Assembly (NCBI GenBank): GCA_035299025.1
Contig: DATGXK010000008.1
Location: 1-64,000, forward strand
Length of the DNA: 64,000 nucleotides
Reading direction: 5' to 3'
Source: Leadbetterella sp035299025
Lineage (GTDB): Bacteria; Bacteroidota; Bacteroidia; Cytophagales; Spirosomataceae
The notes beneath the pieces were generated by a model. That model searched no databases. It saw only the letters and a program-made list of their open reading frames with translations, and had not been told where the DNA came from. Shown piece by piece: positions 9,015-18,147 of this stretch. Positions within the stretch are counted from its first letter, which is position 1. The number at the start of each line of letters is the position of its first letter. The position numbers and the translations under genes are program-made.

Positions 9015-10385
9015 CTAATTATTAAAAAGGTCGTTGATATTCTTCCCTATTTTTTTTCCTTCCGCTAGGCCCACCTCGTTGTCGTGCCTGGTGTGTATTC
9101 CGCCATAAAGTCTAGACATAGCCGACTCTTCTGCAGCTTCAAAAAAAGAATTAAATTTTCTTGCCTTATAATCCACTCGCCTTTCTCTATCCCTTGGCCT
9201 ACCCACATGCGATTTGTCCTCAAACGCAAAATGCTCACCATAGAGATGAGTTAGTACTGTTGCTGCTGATGAAGCCTGTCCTGCATGGCCAGAATAAAAA
9301 GCTGGAAAAGGAGGTTCGGGCCAATACAAATCCCAAAGCGTGCTCATGTTATAATAAATAAACATGAAGGGCCGCTCGGCATTATAATGATATTTGGTTT
9401 TCCAACAGTTCACAAAAGCATCTGCCACCGCCATACCGACTGATGCAAAAGTTCTGCTCGCTTTCACCAAATCAGCTTTCGAGGTTTCAACCGCCACCTT
9501 GGCCATATAGTAGGAATGCCCAGGAGGAGAGAAAGTCTCAGAGGGATCATCACCCCACCAATTGGCTATTTCTTTTTGTTCTTGTGTAAGTGTTTTTCTA
9601 GTATTGAAAACTTCCAACATGTAGTTGTGATAAGCCGAACCTTGGTGATAGTCAAAAGCTACCATCTCAGGAATAGGCAAAGTAAAGTTTGCGTTTGCGA
9701 AGGTTCTGTTTTTGCCCCAGTAAGGATGAAGCGGCATAGGAATTTCAGATTGGCCCTTTACTGGAGGTGCCCATTTGCCTGCATCTCTGTTGACCACAAA
9801 CGAGCTATCAAAATTTCTTTTATATCCTTCATGTCCGCCGTCTGTTTTTGACCATTCAAATATTGCGTTTGCTACGGCCTTTCCAAAATTTATCGAAGCA
9901 ATATTCTCCGATTCCGAAAAGCCCTTTTTGAACTCATTGTAGACGGCACTTTCTAGCGAATCAACCTTAGCTTTACTTGCAGCAGATGCAAACTCATATA
10001 TATATTTTATAATGGCCGATTGTCCGGCATTAAGAGCCAAAATATAGTTCACTTTTCCTTTGGAGGGAGCATGCGGCAAATCGTCCAGTCCGTTTAATTT
10101 GCCTACCAGACTTACGTAAGACCTATCCGATTCTAATACAGTCTGATACATTGTAAGGCCAGTATAGCCCAGAAATCTCGAATTGAATGTTGGTGAACCT
10201 CCTCTGGTATTCTTTAGAATATAGAGGGTCATATCTGCCCATTTTACAGCCACCTGGCTGCTTTTAATTGGCTTTGCGAAGGAGAGGTTTGAAACGAGCA
10301 ATAACACAAAAACCACGAAAGATTGTAACATCCATGCGTGCTTATTAACCGTTAGATAAGAAATAGTAGTAAAGGTTTTACTCAT
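9015..10385 (-). CDS. Vanadium-dependent haloperoxidase-type PAP2 superfamily protein, exported
   Basis: 456 residues from the ATG at 10385. The frame can also be read from a TTG at 10430, but the ATG gives a more ordinary N-terminus. A hydrophobic export signal ends near NLSFAKP. All three vanadate/phosphate-pocket signatures are intact: K-x6-RP (K331, R338), SGH (S365-H367), and SR-x5-H-x3-D (R425, H431, D435). This arrangement is known from vanadium haloperoxidases and related acid phosphatases. Halide oxidation is inferred, and a phosphatase is equally possible from sequence alone. The conserved block IANWWGDDPSET and PPGHSY is shared with the paralogues at 50347 and 55748. The adhesin gene starts 56 bp downstream on the same strand, so the two may be cotranscribed. 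Confidence 0.85.
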   Translation of the reverse strand: MSKTFTTISYLTVNKHAWMLQSFVVFVLLLVSNLSFAKPIKSSQVAVKWADMTLYILKNTRGGSPTFNSRFLGYTGLTMYQTVLESDRSYVSLVGKLNGLDDLPHAPSKGKVNYILALNAGQSAIIKYIYEFASAASKAKVDSLESAVYNEFKKGFSESENIASINFGKAVANAIFEWSKTDGGHEGYKRNFDSSFVVNRDAGKWAPPVKGQSEIPMPLHPYWGKNRTFANANFTLPIPEMVAFDYHQGSAYHNYMLEVFNTRKTLTQEQKEIANWWGDDPSETFSPPGHSYYMAKVAVETSKADLVKASRTFASVGMAVADAFVNCWKTKYHYNAERPFMFIYYNMSTLWDLYWPEPPFPAFYSGHAGQASSAATVLTHLYGEHFAFEDKSHVGRPRDRERRVDYKARKFNSFFEAAEESAMSRLYGGIHTRHDNEVGLAEGKKIGKNINDLFNN

Positions 10386-10551
10386 ACTTAAATTTCTACG
10401 AGAATCAATCTTAAAAAACCTTTGGCACAATATTTGTAATATAAAATATGCCCCAAAAATTAGATAAAATTTACTTCTCTCTTTAATTCACTCAATTTAT
10501 AAAATTTATCAAAATCCCTTTTCAAACATAAAACAGGCCATTTTGCATGTT

Positions 10552-10580
10552 TTTGGTTATATTTTCAATTGATACATTTG
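10552..10580 (+). promoter_or_regulatory. Probable sigma-A promoter of argH (TTTG / TACATTTG)
   Basis: TACATTTG at 10573-10580 matches the Bacteroidota -7 consensus TAnnTTTG exactly. A TTTG at 10552-10555 lies 17 bp upstream, a little closer than the usual spacing of about 19-21. It would start transcription near 10587, about 130 nt ahead of the preferred argH start. Confidence 0.45.
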
Positions 10581-10716
10581 AGAATATAGTGCAAAAACCA
10601 TGCTAAAAAACTTATTAAATGGCGTCATTTTTTTTTCATCATATTTGACTAATGAAAAATCAGTTCGTCACTCTTTTTTTTGTTTCTTTGTGGCTCTGAA
10701 CCAAACCTCAAAAATT

Positions 10717-12069
10717 TTGAAACTCTGGCAAAAACCAAACTCAAAAAAAACAAACGAAATTATTGACAAGTTTACAGTCGGTAAAGACCGTGAACTGGAC
10801 GTCAACTTAGCACCTTTTGATTTATTGGGATCGATGGCTCACGCAATTATGCTGTCTGGCATCGATTTATTAGAGAAGCAAGAATTGAAAAATATTCTTA
10901 GAGAGTGCAATATAATATATAATGAAGAAATAAAGCAAGGGAAATTTGAAATACTTGATGGCATTGAAGATGTACATTCTCAGATAGAGTACACACTGAC
11001 TACCCGAATTGGGGATATCGGAAAAAAAATACATAGCGGCCGCTCAAGAAACGATCAGGTCTTGGTAGATCTTAAAATGTATCTTCGCCACAGGATAGAA
11101 GAGATTGTGGATTTATCCAAAGCTCTTTTCGATGCCCTACAGACCAAAAGCGAACAACACAAAAACGACCTTCTGCCCGGCTATACACACCTCCAAATAG
11201 CCATGCCTTCTTCCTTTGGTTTATGGTTTGGTGCCTATGCCGAAAGCTTGGTAGACGACCTGACTGTGCTTCAAAGTGTATATAAAGTTGTAAACAAAAA
11301 CCCGCTGGGATCAGGGGCTGGATACGGCTCAAACTTCCCGTTGAGGAGACACGTCACCAAAGAACTCCTAGGTTTTGATGACCTTAACTACAATGTGGTT
11401 TATGCACAAATGACACGTGGCAAAATGGAATTCTTGGTTGCTCAAGCATTGGGTGTATTTGCAAATACGCTATCCAAAATGGCCATGGATGTTTGCCTTT
11501 ACAATAGCCAGAATTTTAGTTTTATAACATTGCCAGAGGAAATGACCACCGGCTCAAGTATAATGCCACACAAGAAAAATCCGGATGTGGCAGAAATACT
11601 AAGAGGAAAAGCCAACAAACTGAAAGGACTAGCTTCTGAAATTGCATTTGTCCAAACCAACCTACCGTCTGGCTATCACAGAGAAATGCAACTCATTAAA
11701 GAAATCATAATGCCAGCTCTTGATGACTTTGCCGAGGCCTTACGTGTTGCGACCTTCATGATACAAAATATCAAGATTAAGGAAAATCTGTTGGAAGACG
11801 CCAAGTACGACCTCATGTTTAGTGTAGAAAATGTAAATCAAAAAGTAATAGAAGGCATGCCATTTAGAGATGCCTATAGAGCCGTTGGGGCCGAAATAGA
11901 AGAGGGAACCTTCGCCCCTATGAAAAACCTCAATCATACTTTAGAGGGCAGCATAGGCAACCTTTGCAATAAAGAAATAAAAAATGCGATGAACGAGGTG
12001 CTTACCTCATTCCAGTTTGAAAAAGTACATGAAGCATTTGAAAAACTTCTCAATTACAAAGTAGATTAA
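10717..12069 (+). CDS. argH: Argininosuccinate lyase
   Basis: Splits argininosuccinate into arginine and fumarate, the last step of arginine synthesis, in the cytoplasm. The fumarase/aspartase superfamily signature GSSIMPHKKNPD is present, as is the ArgH motif HSGRSRNDQV. Family members begin with a KLWQK-type sequence. That places the start at a TTG at 10717 and gives 450 residues, close to the usual length. The frame is open back to an ATG at 10600, but the extra 39 residues are low-complexity, hydrophobic and unlike ArgH; they probably lie in the 5' leader. The gene stands alone, without other arg genes, and is followed by a strong terminator. Confidence 0.93.
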   Translation: MKLWQKPNSKKTNEIIDKFTVGKDRELDVNLAPFDLLGSMAHAIMLSGIDLLEKQELKNILRECNIIYNEEIKQGKFEILDGIEDVHSQIEYTLTTRIGDIGKKIHSGRSRNDQVLVDLKMYLRHRIEEIVDLSKALFDALQTKSEQHKNDLLPGYTHLQIAMPSSFGLWFGAYAESLVDDLTVLQSVYKVVNKNPLGSGAGYGSNFPLRRHVTKELLGFDDLNYNVVYAQMTRGKMEFLVAQALGVFANTLSKMAMDVCLYNSQNFSFITLPEEMTTGSSIMPHKKNPDVAEILRGKANKLKGLASEIAFVQTNLPSGYHREMQLIKEIIMPALDDFAEALRVATFMIQNIKIKENLLEDAKYDLMFSVENVNQKVIEGMPFRDAYRAVGAEIEEGTFAPMKNLNHTLEGSIGNLCNKEIKNAMNEVLTSFQFEKVHEAFEKLLNYKVD

Positions 12070-12118
12070 GGTCACCACAAAGATGTAAATCGTTAGAATC
12101 AATCCAGTTTATTCCATA

Positions 12119-12150
12119 AAAAAAGCCTCATTTCTGAGGCTTTTTTTTTT
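12119..12150. terminator. Bidirectional intrinsic terminator between argH and the secreted-protein gene
   Basis: GCCTCA (12125-12130), loop TTTC, TGAGGC (12135-12140), extended by A-runs on the left and a 10-T run on the right. It serves argH on the plus strand and, through the A-run, the convergent gene ending at 12155. Confidence 0.85.
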
Positions 12151-12154
12151 GATA

Positions 12155-13624
12155 TCAATAACATTTAGACTTCGAGGTGCCATCGCTGCAACAACGTTTA
12201 AACACCTTGCCCAATTTTTTATATTCTGACTTGGTCAATGTTCTGTATACTTTACCATAGTCACCAATCATAGTCTCTTGCTTGGTAAAGCTGTTGGTCA
12301 ACTTCATAGCTGCATTCAATGACTCGTTAGGATTTACACTACCGTTGTCACAAACCTCAATTATATGATTCAGGCTACTATTACCTTTCAATGAGTAGTT
12401 TAAGGCCGACTTGGCCGGAACATTATAAGAACCCAAACACAAATATTTGTTTGCAGTCTCCCCTTTCTGAAGTTTACCAGCTTTCTTGTATACTCCTATA
12501 ATGGTAACCTCGTTTGTTGAAGACTTAGTAGAAACATCTTCAGTAACAGCATTACCTGTGATACTCAATGTTTGCTTCACACAGTTTTTACCGTCACCCG
12601 CTGCTCCAACTGAAGATGAAGGAGAAGCTTCTGAAGCCGTGCTTACTTTTTTACCAGCAAGAGTAGAGTTTTGAGGAGCCGCAGCCACATCTGAAGGGCA
12701 AACCTTATAAACTTTCTTTAGTGATTTGTATTGCTTCTTATTGACCACCATCATCATTCTACCGTCTTCGCCTATGGATACATCAGAACTGGCAAGATTG
12801 TAGTTTAGATTGAGAGGCAAATTAATAGTAGACGAAGCCGGAACACCTGTACCGTAGTCACAGATTTGAACGGTTTTGGCATAATTCACTTCTCCCGATG
12901 CAGTCATTTCGTAAGTCAACCTAACAGGAACTGTAAAATCACCTAAACAAAGGTTTGTACCATTGTAAGAGGCCACAACTGGCAAATTCTTAGTCGTATT
13001 TACTACATCTCCTGCCTGAATTTTTCCTTTACCAGCAAATGTAATGGTTTGAGTAACACAGGTGGTTTTGGGCGTATTCTTAAAAGCCAATGCAGCAGCC
13101 TCTGCGGCTTCTCTCGGAGCTGGATCATAAAAAGCGTTGCCGCATTTTTTCATGATATATGCAGAACATGAACCATCTTTAGAATCGATTCTGAATGTTT
13201 CAAAATCCTTTCCAAGTACCGACCACTTGTATTGGTGGCCTTTGGAGTAGGCACCCATCCAGCCAATTTTTCCTTTCGGAAGTATTTCGGGAGAGATTTT
13301 GCTCGGACCAAAGGCAGGATCTAAAAGACCGGTGTATCCAAGGGCCTTCAGATAGCTATCAATCTCTGTACGACTGTTTCTTACATTTTTTTTGTGCACC
13401 GTTTTGAGGTGATTGTAGGCCGCCTGTGCGGTGTGTTTCGGTATTTCACCAAACTGAGGGCTAGTTCCGAGTCTGTTCAAAACCACAGGGGTTGAGGTGG
13501 CCGAATTTCCGAAAACTGCGTGTAGGTCTGCACTACATGGGGTTTGAGAATAACTTTTGAACGTGATACCTGTCAAAAGCAAGAAGGCAACATTCAGTAC
13601 GATAAAATTTAATCTCTTTTTCAT
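12155..13624 (-). CDS. Secreted protein of unknown function with a duplicated four-Cys domain
   Basis: 489 residues with a signal peptide (about 1-26, ending SYSQ). The N-terminal half (about 30-185) is not recognised. The C-terminal half carries two related modules, about 189-309 and 348-479. Each has the order C, then YxCLGx(F/Y)xVP or a close variant, then (I/V)CDxG, IG(E/D)xG, and YKxLxKVxKxC. Their cysteines sit at 189/226/255/309 and 348/396/425/478, with the middle spacing (29) identical and the last nearly so (54 and 53). They are joined by an Ala/Ser-rich linker. This looks like two disulfide-stabilised extracytoplasmic domains. No enzyme motif was found and no family is claimed. Confidence 0.8.
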   Translation of the reverse strand: MKKRLNFIVLNVAFLLLTGITFKSYSQTPCSADLHAVFGNSATSTPVVLNRLGTSPQFGEIPKHTAQAAYNHLKTVHKKNVRNSRTEIDSYLKALGYTGLLDPAFGPSKISPEILPKGKIGWMGAYSKGHQYKWSVLGKDFETFRIDSKDGSCSAYIMKKCGNAFYDPAPREAAEAAALAFKNTPKTTCVTQTITFAGKGKIQAGDVVNTTKNLPVVASYNGTNLCLGDFTVPVRLTYEMTASGEVNYAKTVQICDYGTGVPASSTINLPLNLNYNLASSDVSIGEDGRMMMVVNKKQYKSLKKVYKVCPSDVAAAPQNSTLAGKKVSTASEASPSSSVGAAGDGKNCVKQTLSITGNAVTEDVSTKSSTNEVTIIGVYKKAGKLQKGETANKYLCLGSYNVPAKSALNYSLKGNSSLNHIIEVCDNGSVNPNESLNAAMKLTNSFTKQETMIGDYGKVYRTLTKSEYKKLGKVFKRCCSDGTSKSKCY

Positions 13625-13640
13625 TGTGAGAAATTTTATA

Positions 13641-13648
13641 CAAATTTA
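13641..13648 (-). promoter_or_regulatory. Possible -7 box of the 12155-13624 gene
   Basis: On the minus strand this reads TAAATTTG, an exact TAnnTTTG match. It lies 17 bp upstream of the ATG at 13624, which would give a very short leader. No clear -33 element was seen. Confidence 0.35.
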
Positions 13649-13796
13649 GATAATAAACAAAAAAATAAGTCGCAGAGGGCACTTTTAAGAGCCTTTCTCC
13701 AATGCAAAGTAAATTTTTTTTGCCTTAGATTAAAAATATATGAGGGGTTATTTTGCAGAAAGGCCCAAAATAATCGAAAAATTGATTTTTTGAACC

Positions 13797-13804
13797 TAAT
13801 TTTG
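13797..13804 (+). promoter_or_regulatory. Possible -7 box of the PfkB kinase gene
   Basis: TAATTTTG matches the Bacteroidota -7 consensus and is 17 bp upstream of the ATG at 13821. No convincing -33 TTTG is at the right distance. The rest of the divergent intergenic stretch 13625-13820 shows nothing else recognisable. Confidence 0.35.
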
Positions 13805-13820
13805 CACAAAAAAACATTAA

Positions 13821-14741
13821 ATGAGCTTATTAACTGTAGGATCAGTAGCATTCGACAAACTAGAAACACCGTTTGGCAAAACTGATAAAATCGTAGGAGG
13901 TGCAGCCACGTTTATAACACTTACTGCATCATATTTTACAAAGAAAAATTATTTGGTTGGCATAGTAGGCGAAGACTTCCCAAAAGAAATGATCAGTACC
14001 TTCAATGAGCATGGTGTAGATACCGAGGGCTTGGTGGTAGATCCAAACGGCAAAACATTCTTCTGGCATGGAAAGTATCACGACGACATGAACCACCGCG
14101 ATACACTCGATACACAGCTGGGTGTTTTTGAGAACTGGCATCCTGTAATTCCCGAAAAATATCAAGACACACAATACTTGATGCTCGGAAACATGGTACC
14201 CGAAATTCAATACCAAACTCTCAAGCAGCTCAAAAACAGGCCCAAATTTGTGATGCTCGACACCATGAATCTTTGGATGGACATCATGATGGACGACCTC
14301 AAAAAAGTCATTGGGGAGATTGACTGTCTGACCATCAACGACTCTGAGGCAAGACAACTTTCGGGAGATTATTCGTTGAAAAGAGCAGCCAAAACTATCA
14401 TGGCGATGGGACCCAAAACTCTCATCATCAAAAAAGGTGAACACGGAGCATTGTTGTTTCAAGGAGAAAGAATCTTTTTCTGCCCAGCCCTACCACTGGA
14501 AGAGGTTTTTGATCCAACAGGAGCTGGAGATACATTTGCTGGTGGTTTTATTGGCTACTTGGCCAAAACTGACGACTTGAGTTTTGAAAACATGAAAAGA
14601 GCGATAATTTATGGTTCGGCAATGGCCTCTTTTTGCGTAGAAAAATTTGGAACAGAAAGAATGCAATACCTCACAGAAACAGAAATAGACAATAGAGTCT
14701 TAGAGTTTGTTCAGTTGGCGAGTTTTGAAATTAACAGTTGA
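13821..14741 (+). CDS. PfkB/ribokinase-family carbohydrate kinase
   Basis: 306 residues, the usual length for the family. The C-terminal signature DPTGAGDTFAGGF contains the anion-hole Gly/Ala residues and the catalytic Asp of PfkB kinases. An N-terminal GGAATFI stretch matches the substrate-side Gly-Gly region. These enzymes phosphorylate sugars or nucleosides with ATP in the cytoplasm. The substrate cannot be told from sequence. The gene is a single transcription unit closed by a terminator at 14764-14793. Confidence 0.9.
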   Translation: MSLLTVGSVAFDKLETPFGKTDKIVGGAATFITLTASYFTKKNYLVGIVGEDFPKEMISTFNEHGVDTEGLVVDPNGKTFFWHGKYHDDMNHRDTLDTQLGVFENWHPVIPEKYQDTQYLMLGNMVPEIQYQTLKQLKNRPKFVMLDTMNLWMDIMMDDLKKVIGEIDCLTINDSEARQLSGDYSLKRAAKTIMAMGPKTLIIKKGEHGALLFQGERIFFCPALPLEEVFDPTGAGDTFAGGFIGYLAKTDDLSFENMKRAIIYGSAMASFCVEKFGTERMQYLTETEIDNRVLEFVQLASFEINS

Positions 14742-14763
14742 TTCATCTTATTTAGAAATACAG

Positions 14764-14793
14764 AAAGAGAGGCCTTAAAGTCTCTCTTTTTTT
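14764..14793 (+). terminator. Intrinsic terminator of the PfkB kinase gene
   Basis: AAAGAGAG (14764-14771), a 10-nt loop, CTCTCTTT (14782-14789), then further Ts. Confidence 0.8.
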
Positions 14794-14904
14794 GTGGCCA
14801 ATTGAATAATTTCGGTAAGACAAAAGAAATAATTATATATTTCAGAATTTATCTAATTACAAAAAAACAAATCCTTAAAAAAATTATTTCAGGAAACATG
14901 GTTC

Positions 14905-17900
14905 TTAGAAATTACCAGCTCTGCGTTTTGTAAGTTTCAGGTCTTTGAGAAGAGATGATTTGGGCTGAAGTGTAAAGAAAAAGCCTCCTCCGCGAATATT
15001 ACTACCCGAAATAGGCGTCCAGTTCATACTCATACTCCAACAGTGAAGTTCACGCACGATTCCAATGTTTGTAAGTGTCACTTGTTTGAACTCAAAATCC
15101 CAACCCGAGTTATAGGTAAATTTAAACTTTGGGGTAAGGCTAAAATCTCCATTGATCGTAACACTCTGGGTAACCCTCGGCTCAGACAATCCTTGCTTGG
15201 TGTAATTGAAAGCGTAACTAATACCAAGACTCCATGGAATGCTAAAATCAACATACTCCATAGGATTTGCATTGACTATTTTCTTCATAGCCTCTTTTGC
15301 TGGGTCTGTTTTTTCACCTGCTACTGGTTTGTTTGACTGCCCCTTGTTAAAAGTCTTTGGAGAGAGGTTGGTATTTAATGAAAAATTGAACGCACTCAAA
15401 TACTTGGCAGTTTGAACTCCGTCCTCTGGGTTGTAGTTCCATTTAAAAGTCGGAATGCGAGTACCGGCCAAGTTAGACTTCACCACCTTATCTACCTCGT
15501 AAGCATATGGATCAAGAGATCCATTAGCGTTGATACTGATGAGGTTTTTAAACAAGGACGTACTGGTGCCAATACTGATATTGGAAAGAGCATACTCTCC
15601 GAGATCTTTCTTGGCCAAAAGATTATAGCTTCCGCTGATGTTGAGGTTGTCTAAAATCGAAATGGTTTCCAAAACATTGTCGGACGTATCCGAATTGTTC
15701 TTTATTTTGGCCTCTAGCTGGTTTGACAAACTGAAGCCCACATTGCCCGAAGCCGAACCTGTAGACCCTCCACCATTTAAGAATCTCGGCAAAAAGCGAT
15801 ACACATCGTCAGACCTAATCTGTACTTTAGATGCATACTGACCTTCACTTGTAGGCGTATAATTGACATTAATAGACGGGGCGATGGTATGCCTTATTTT
15901 CTGAATCTTGCTTTTCTCTCTAAAATTGAAGGTACCATACATACGTGTGTTTAGACTTGTTCCAAAAGAGTATGTTTGACCAAAACTAGCACGGGCCACG
16001 GTATCTACCACCACCACACCCCCACTATTTGGGTTTAGTACAACGTTCAAATCCCCATTGGCCAGATATTCATTTTTTATAGAATCTGCGGCGGAGTTTA
16101 AGCTCACGTTTACCAGTTTCCCATTACTTTTAGTTATGGTCTCCAAGCCAGAAGTTGGGTTCACAAAAGTATAACGCAACTCTTTGGTATAAATGTCACC
16201 TCGGTAAGACATACTGGGTGTAAGATTGAGATACTTGGCAATTTTGAGGTTGGGTAAAACTATCGGTACATTGTAAGAGGTATTTATAACATTGTTTTTC
16301 AGAATTTGCCCAAAATCTGTAATCACTGGACTTTCCAGCTTAGAAAGTTCTTTCTGATAAATGACTTTGAGTTCTGTCGAAACATTCGGATCGGCGAGGA
16401 TATTTCTCAACTCCTCAATACGCCGCTGCTGTCCAGTGGAGAGCGGCTTGTTGTCAACTCCCGCAATGTTATAATCCGTATATGACGTTGACCTACTTTG
16501 GAGTGCATTCGTAACTGCCACCCCGCCACTCACATCTAGGCCCACTCTAAATGACTCATACCAACGGCCAATCTGTCTTTTCTCAGGAATAAACGGATTG
16601 AATTGTTTTATACCGAAAGTATAACCCAACGAAGACCGAAACGAATTGGCCGACTGATCGACCCTAAAGGAAGAGTTTGTGGTAACGAGTCTACCAAAGT
16701 TTCGCATGTAATTCACGGAACCGCCAAAATTGTTTTTGGTCAAATTTTGAACATCCGTAGAGCTTCGGTTATTTCTATTGAAACCATTCGAGACAATGTC
16801 CATTGACGACGAAAAGCTCCTGTCGGTACGAAGACTACGTGGTGAGTGAGACCAACGAATGTTAAACTGATTGGACCTTGTGGTATCCAAACCATTGCTA
16901 CTGTAGGCTATATTTTTATTAAATTGAATATTAAAATCACCATTGTACTTATACTTTTTGGAATAAGTGGTATTAAAAGCCACACCAAAGCTACCGTAAG
17001 TGTAGATTTCGCCTTTGAGCGTGGAGCTCAAATACTCATTAAAAGCATGATAATATCCAAAATCTTTGAAGAATAGCCCACGGTTATCGCGTCTTTGTTC
17101 ACCATAGGAACCCATTATAAAGCCGGACGTTCCGATTTCTTGTTTTTTAGGAATAGGGAAAAAACCGAAAGGTAACCCTATGGGAAGCGGTATGTCGGCC
17201 AATACAAAATTAAACGGACCCGAAATCAGAGATTTTTTATTTACAAGTTTTATTTTTTTTGCGGCAATATGAAAATGAGGTTCAGCCAAATCACAGGTAG
17301 TATATTTAGCTTTCGACAAATACATATTATCCTCCGCATCTTTTTTAACCAATTGCCCTTGTACAAACCCATCGCCTTGAACTGTCACAATTTTACTCAC
17401 CAAAGCTTTTTTTGACTTAAAATTGTAACGAATCGTATCTGAATTAAAAGTCTCCCCGCCATCGGTAAAAACGGGCTTTCCTTTTACTGGTGGGCCTGTT
17501 TTTTTCGTTGTATCGGGCATACCATGAGCATAAACTTCGCTTTTGCCCCAATCCAGCATAATATAGTCGGCCTTAAGTTCTATTTCCCCATATACTACTT
17601 GAGCATTGCCATAGAGATGGTACTGCTGTGTTTCGATGTCGAGAATCGTAGAATCCGATGAAAAAGTTTCTACAGTGGTTTCCAGCTGATTTTCTTTACT
17701 TTTAAGAGAATCAGGTATCACTACAGAGAGAGAATCTCTCGTTACCTTATTTTTTTTGGCCAAAGCCGATTTAGAAGGCTGTCTGGTATTGTTGGTTTGA
17801 TTTTTATTGTTGTTCGGAAATTGCGTATTGCCAGTGTTGCTTGTTGGGCTGCCGAATGTTCTACCACCGCCGCCGCCCAAATTGGGCAAAGTAGGCCGCT

Positions 17901-18006
17901 GGGCAGACGCTGCCAGAGCCATAAAAGCGAAGAAAGTAAGTAGAATGACTTTTAAATTCAAAATGTATCGAAGTTTTTGGATAGAACTTTCAAAATATAC
18001 GGCCAA
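14905..18006 (-). CDS. lptD: LptD-like LPS-assembly outer-membrane protein
   Basis: About 1,033 residues. An N-terminal export signal ends at ASAQ, followed by a Gly/Asn/Gln-rich linker (about 38-80). An OstA/LptA-like periplasmic region follows (about 110-250, with the phrases YHLYGNAQVVYGEIELKADY and SDTIRYNFKSKKALVSK). The remainder has the alternating, aromatic-ended strands of a large beta-barrel. LptD places lipopolysaccharide in the outer leaflet together with LptE. The start is uncertain. The longest frame begins with TTG at 18006, and a second TTG at 17961 would give a shorter, classic signal peptide (MNLKVILLTFF). The gene is divergent from an Amidase_3 gene and a MlaD gene, a neighbourhood typical of Bacteroidota. 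Confidence 0.85.
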   Translation of the reverse strand: MAVYFESSIQKLRYILNLKVILLTFFAFMALAASAQRPTLPNLGGGGGRTFGSPTSNTGNTQFPNNNKNQTNNTRQPSKSALAKKNKVTRDSLSVVIPDSLKSKENQLETTVETFSSDSTILDIETQQYHLYGNAQVVYGEIELKADYIMLDWGKSEVYAHGMPDTTKKTGPPVKGKPVFTDGGETFNSDTIRYNFKSKKALVSKIVTVQGDGFVQGQLVKKDAEDNMYLSKAKYTTCDLAEPHFHIAAKKIKLVNKKSLISGPFNFVLADIPLPIGLPFGFFPIPKKQEIGTSGFIMGSYGEQRRDNRGLFFKDFGYYHAFNEYLSSTLKGEIYTYGSFGVAFNTTYSKKYKYNGDFNIQFNKNIAYSSNGLDTTRSNQFNIRWSHSPRSLRTDRSFSSSMDIVSNGFNRNNRSSTDVQNLTKNNFGGSVNYMRNFGRLVTTNSSFRVDQSANSFRSSLGYTFGIKQFNPFIPEKRQIGRWYESFRVGLDVSGGVAVTNALQSRSTSYTDYNIAGVDNKPLSTGQQRRIEELRNILADPNVSTELKVIYQKELSKLESPVITDFGQILKNNVINTSYNVPIVLPNLKIAKYLNLTPSMSYRGDIYTKELRYTFVNPTSGLETITKSNGKLVNVSLNSAADSIKNEYLANGDLNVVLNPNSGGVVVVDTVARASFGQTYSFGTSLNTRMYGTFNFREKSKIQKIRHTIAPSINVNYTPTSEGQYASKVQIRSDDVYRFLPRFLNGGGSTGSASGNVGFSLSNQLEAKIKNNSDTSDNVLETISILDNLNISGSYNLLAKKDLGEYALSNISIGTSTSLFKNLISINANGSLDPYAYEVDKVVKSNLAGTRIPTFKWNYNPEDGVQTAKYLSAFNFSLNTNLSPKTFNKGQSNKPVAGEKTDPAKEAMKKIVNANPMEYVDFSIPWSLGISYAFNYTKQGLSEPRVTQSVTINGDFSLTPKFKFTYNSGWDFEFKQVTLTNIGIVRELHCWSMSMNWTPISGSNIRGGGFFFTLQPKSSLLKDLKLTKRRAGNF

Positions 18007-18071
18007 ACTTGACCTATTGTGTTAGAAAATTGCACAATATTTATAAATTTTTTAAGTTCTAACAAATGCAC

Positions 18072-18079
18072 TAATTTTG
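18072..18079 (+). promoter_or_regulatory. Possible -7 box of the amidase-mlaD unit
   Basis: TAATTTTG is an exact TAnnTTTG match, 69 bp upstream of the ATG at 18148, inside the divergent spacer with lptD. The -33 region is weak. Confidence 0.35.
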
Positions 18080-18147
18080 TAAAGGCAAAATTAACCAGAA
18101 AGTAAATCTAAAAACGATTTTATCTTAAGAAAAAGATACGGATTTAA

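Noticed and set aside
10600..10716. ArgH start at the ATG at 10600
   Set aside because: The added residues are unlike ArgH, and the family start matches the TTG at 10717.
13929..14462. 177-codon minus-strand ORF opposite the PfkB kinase gene
   Set aside because: It is the shadow of a well-supported PfkB gene and shows no domain or signal of its own.
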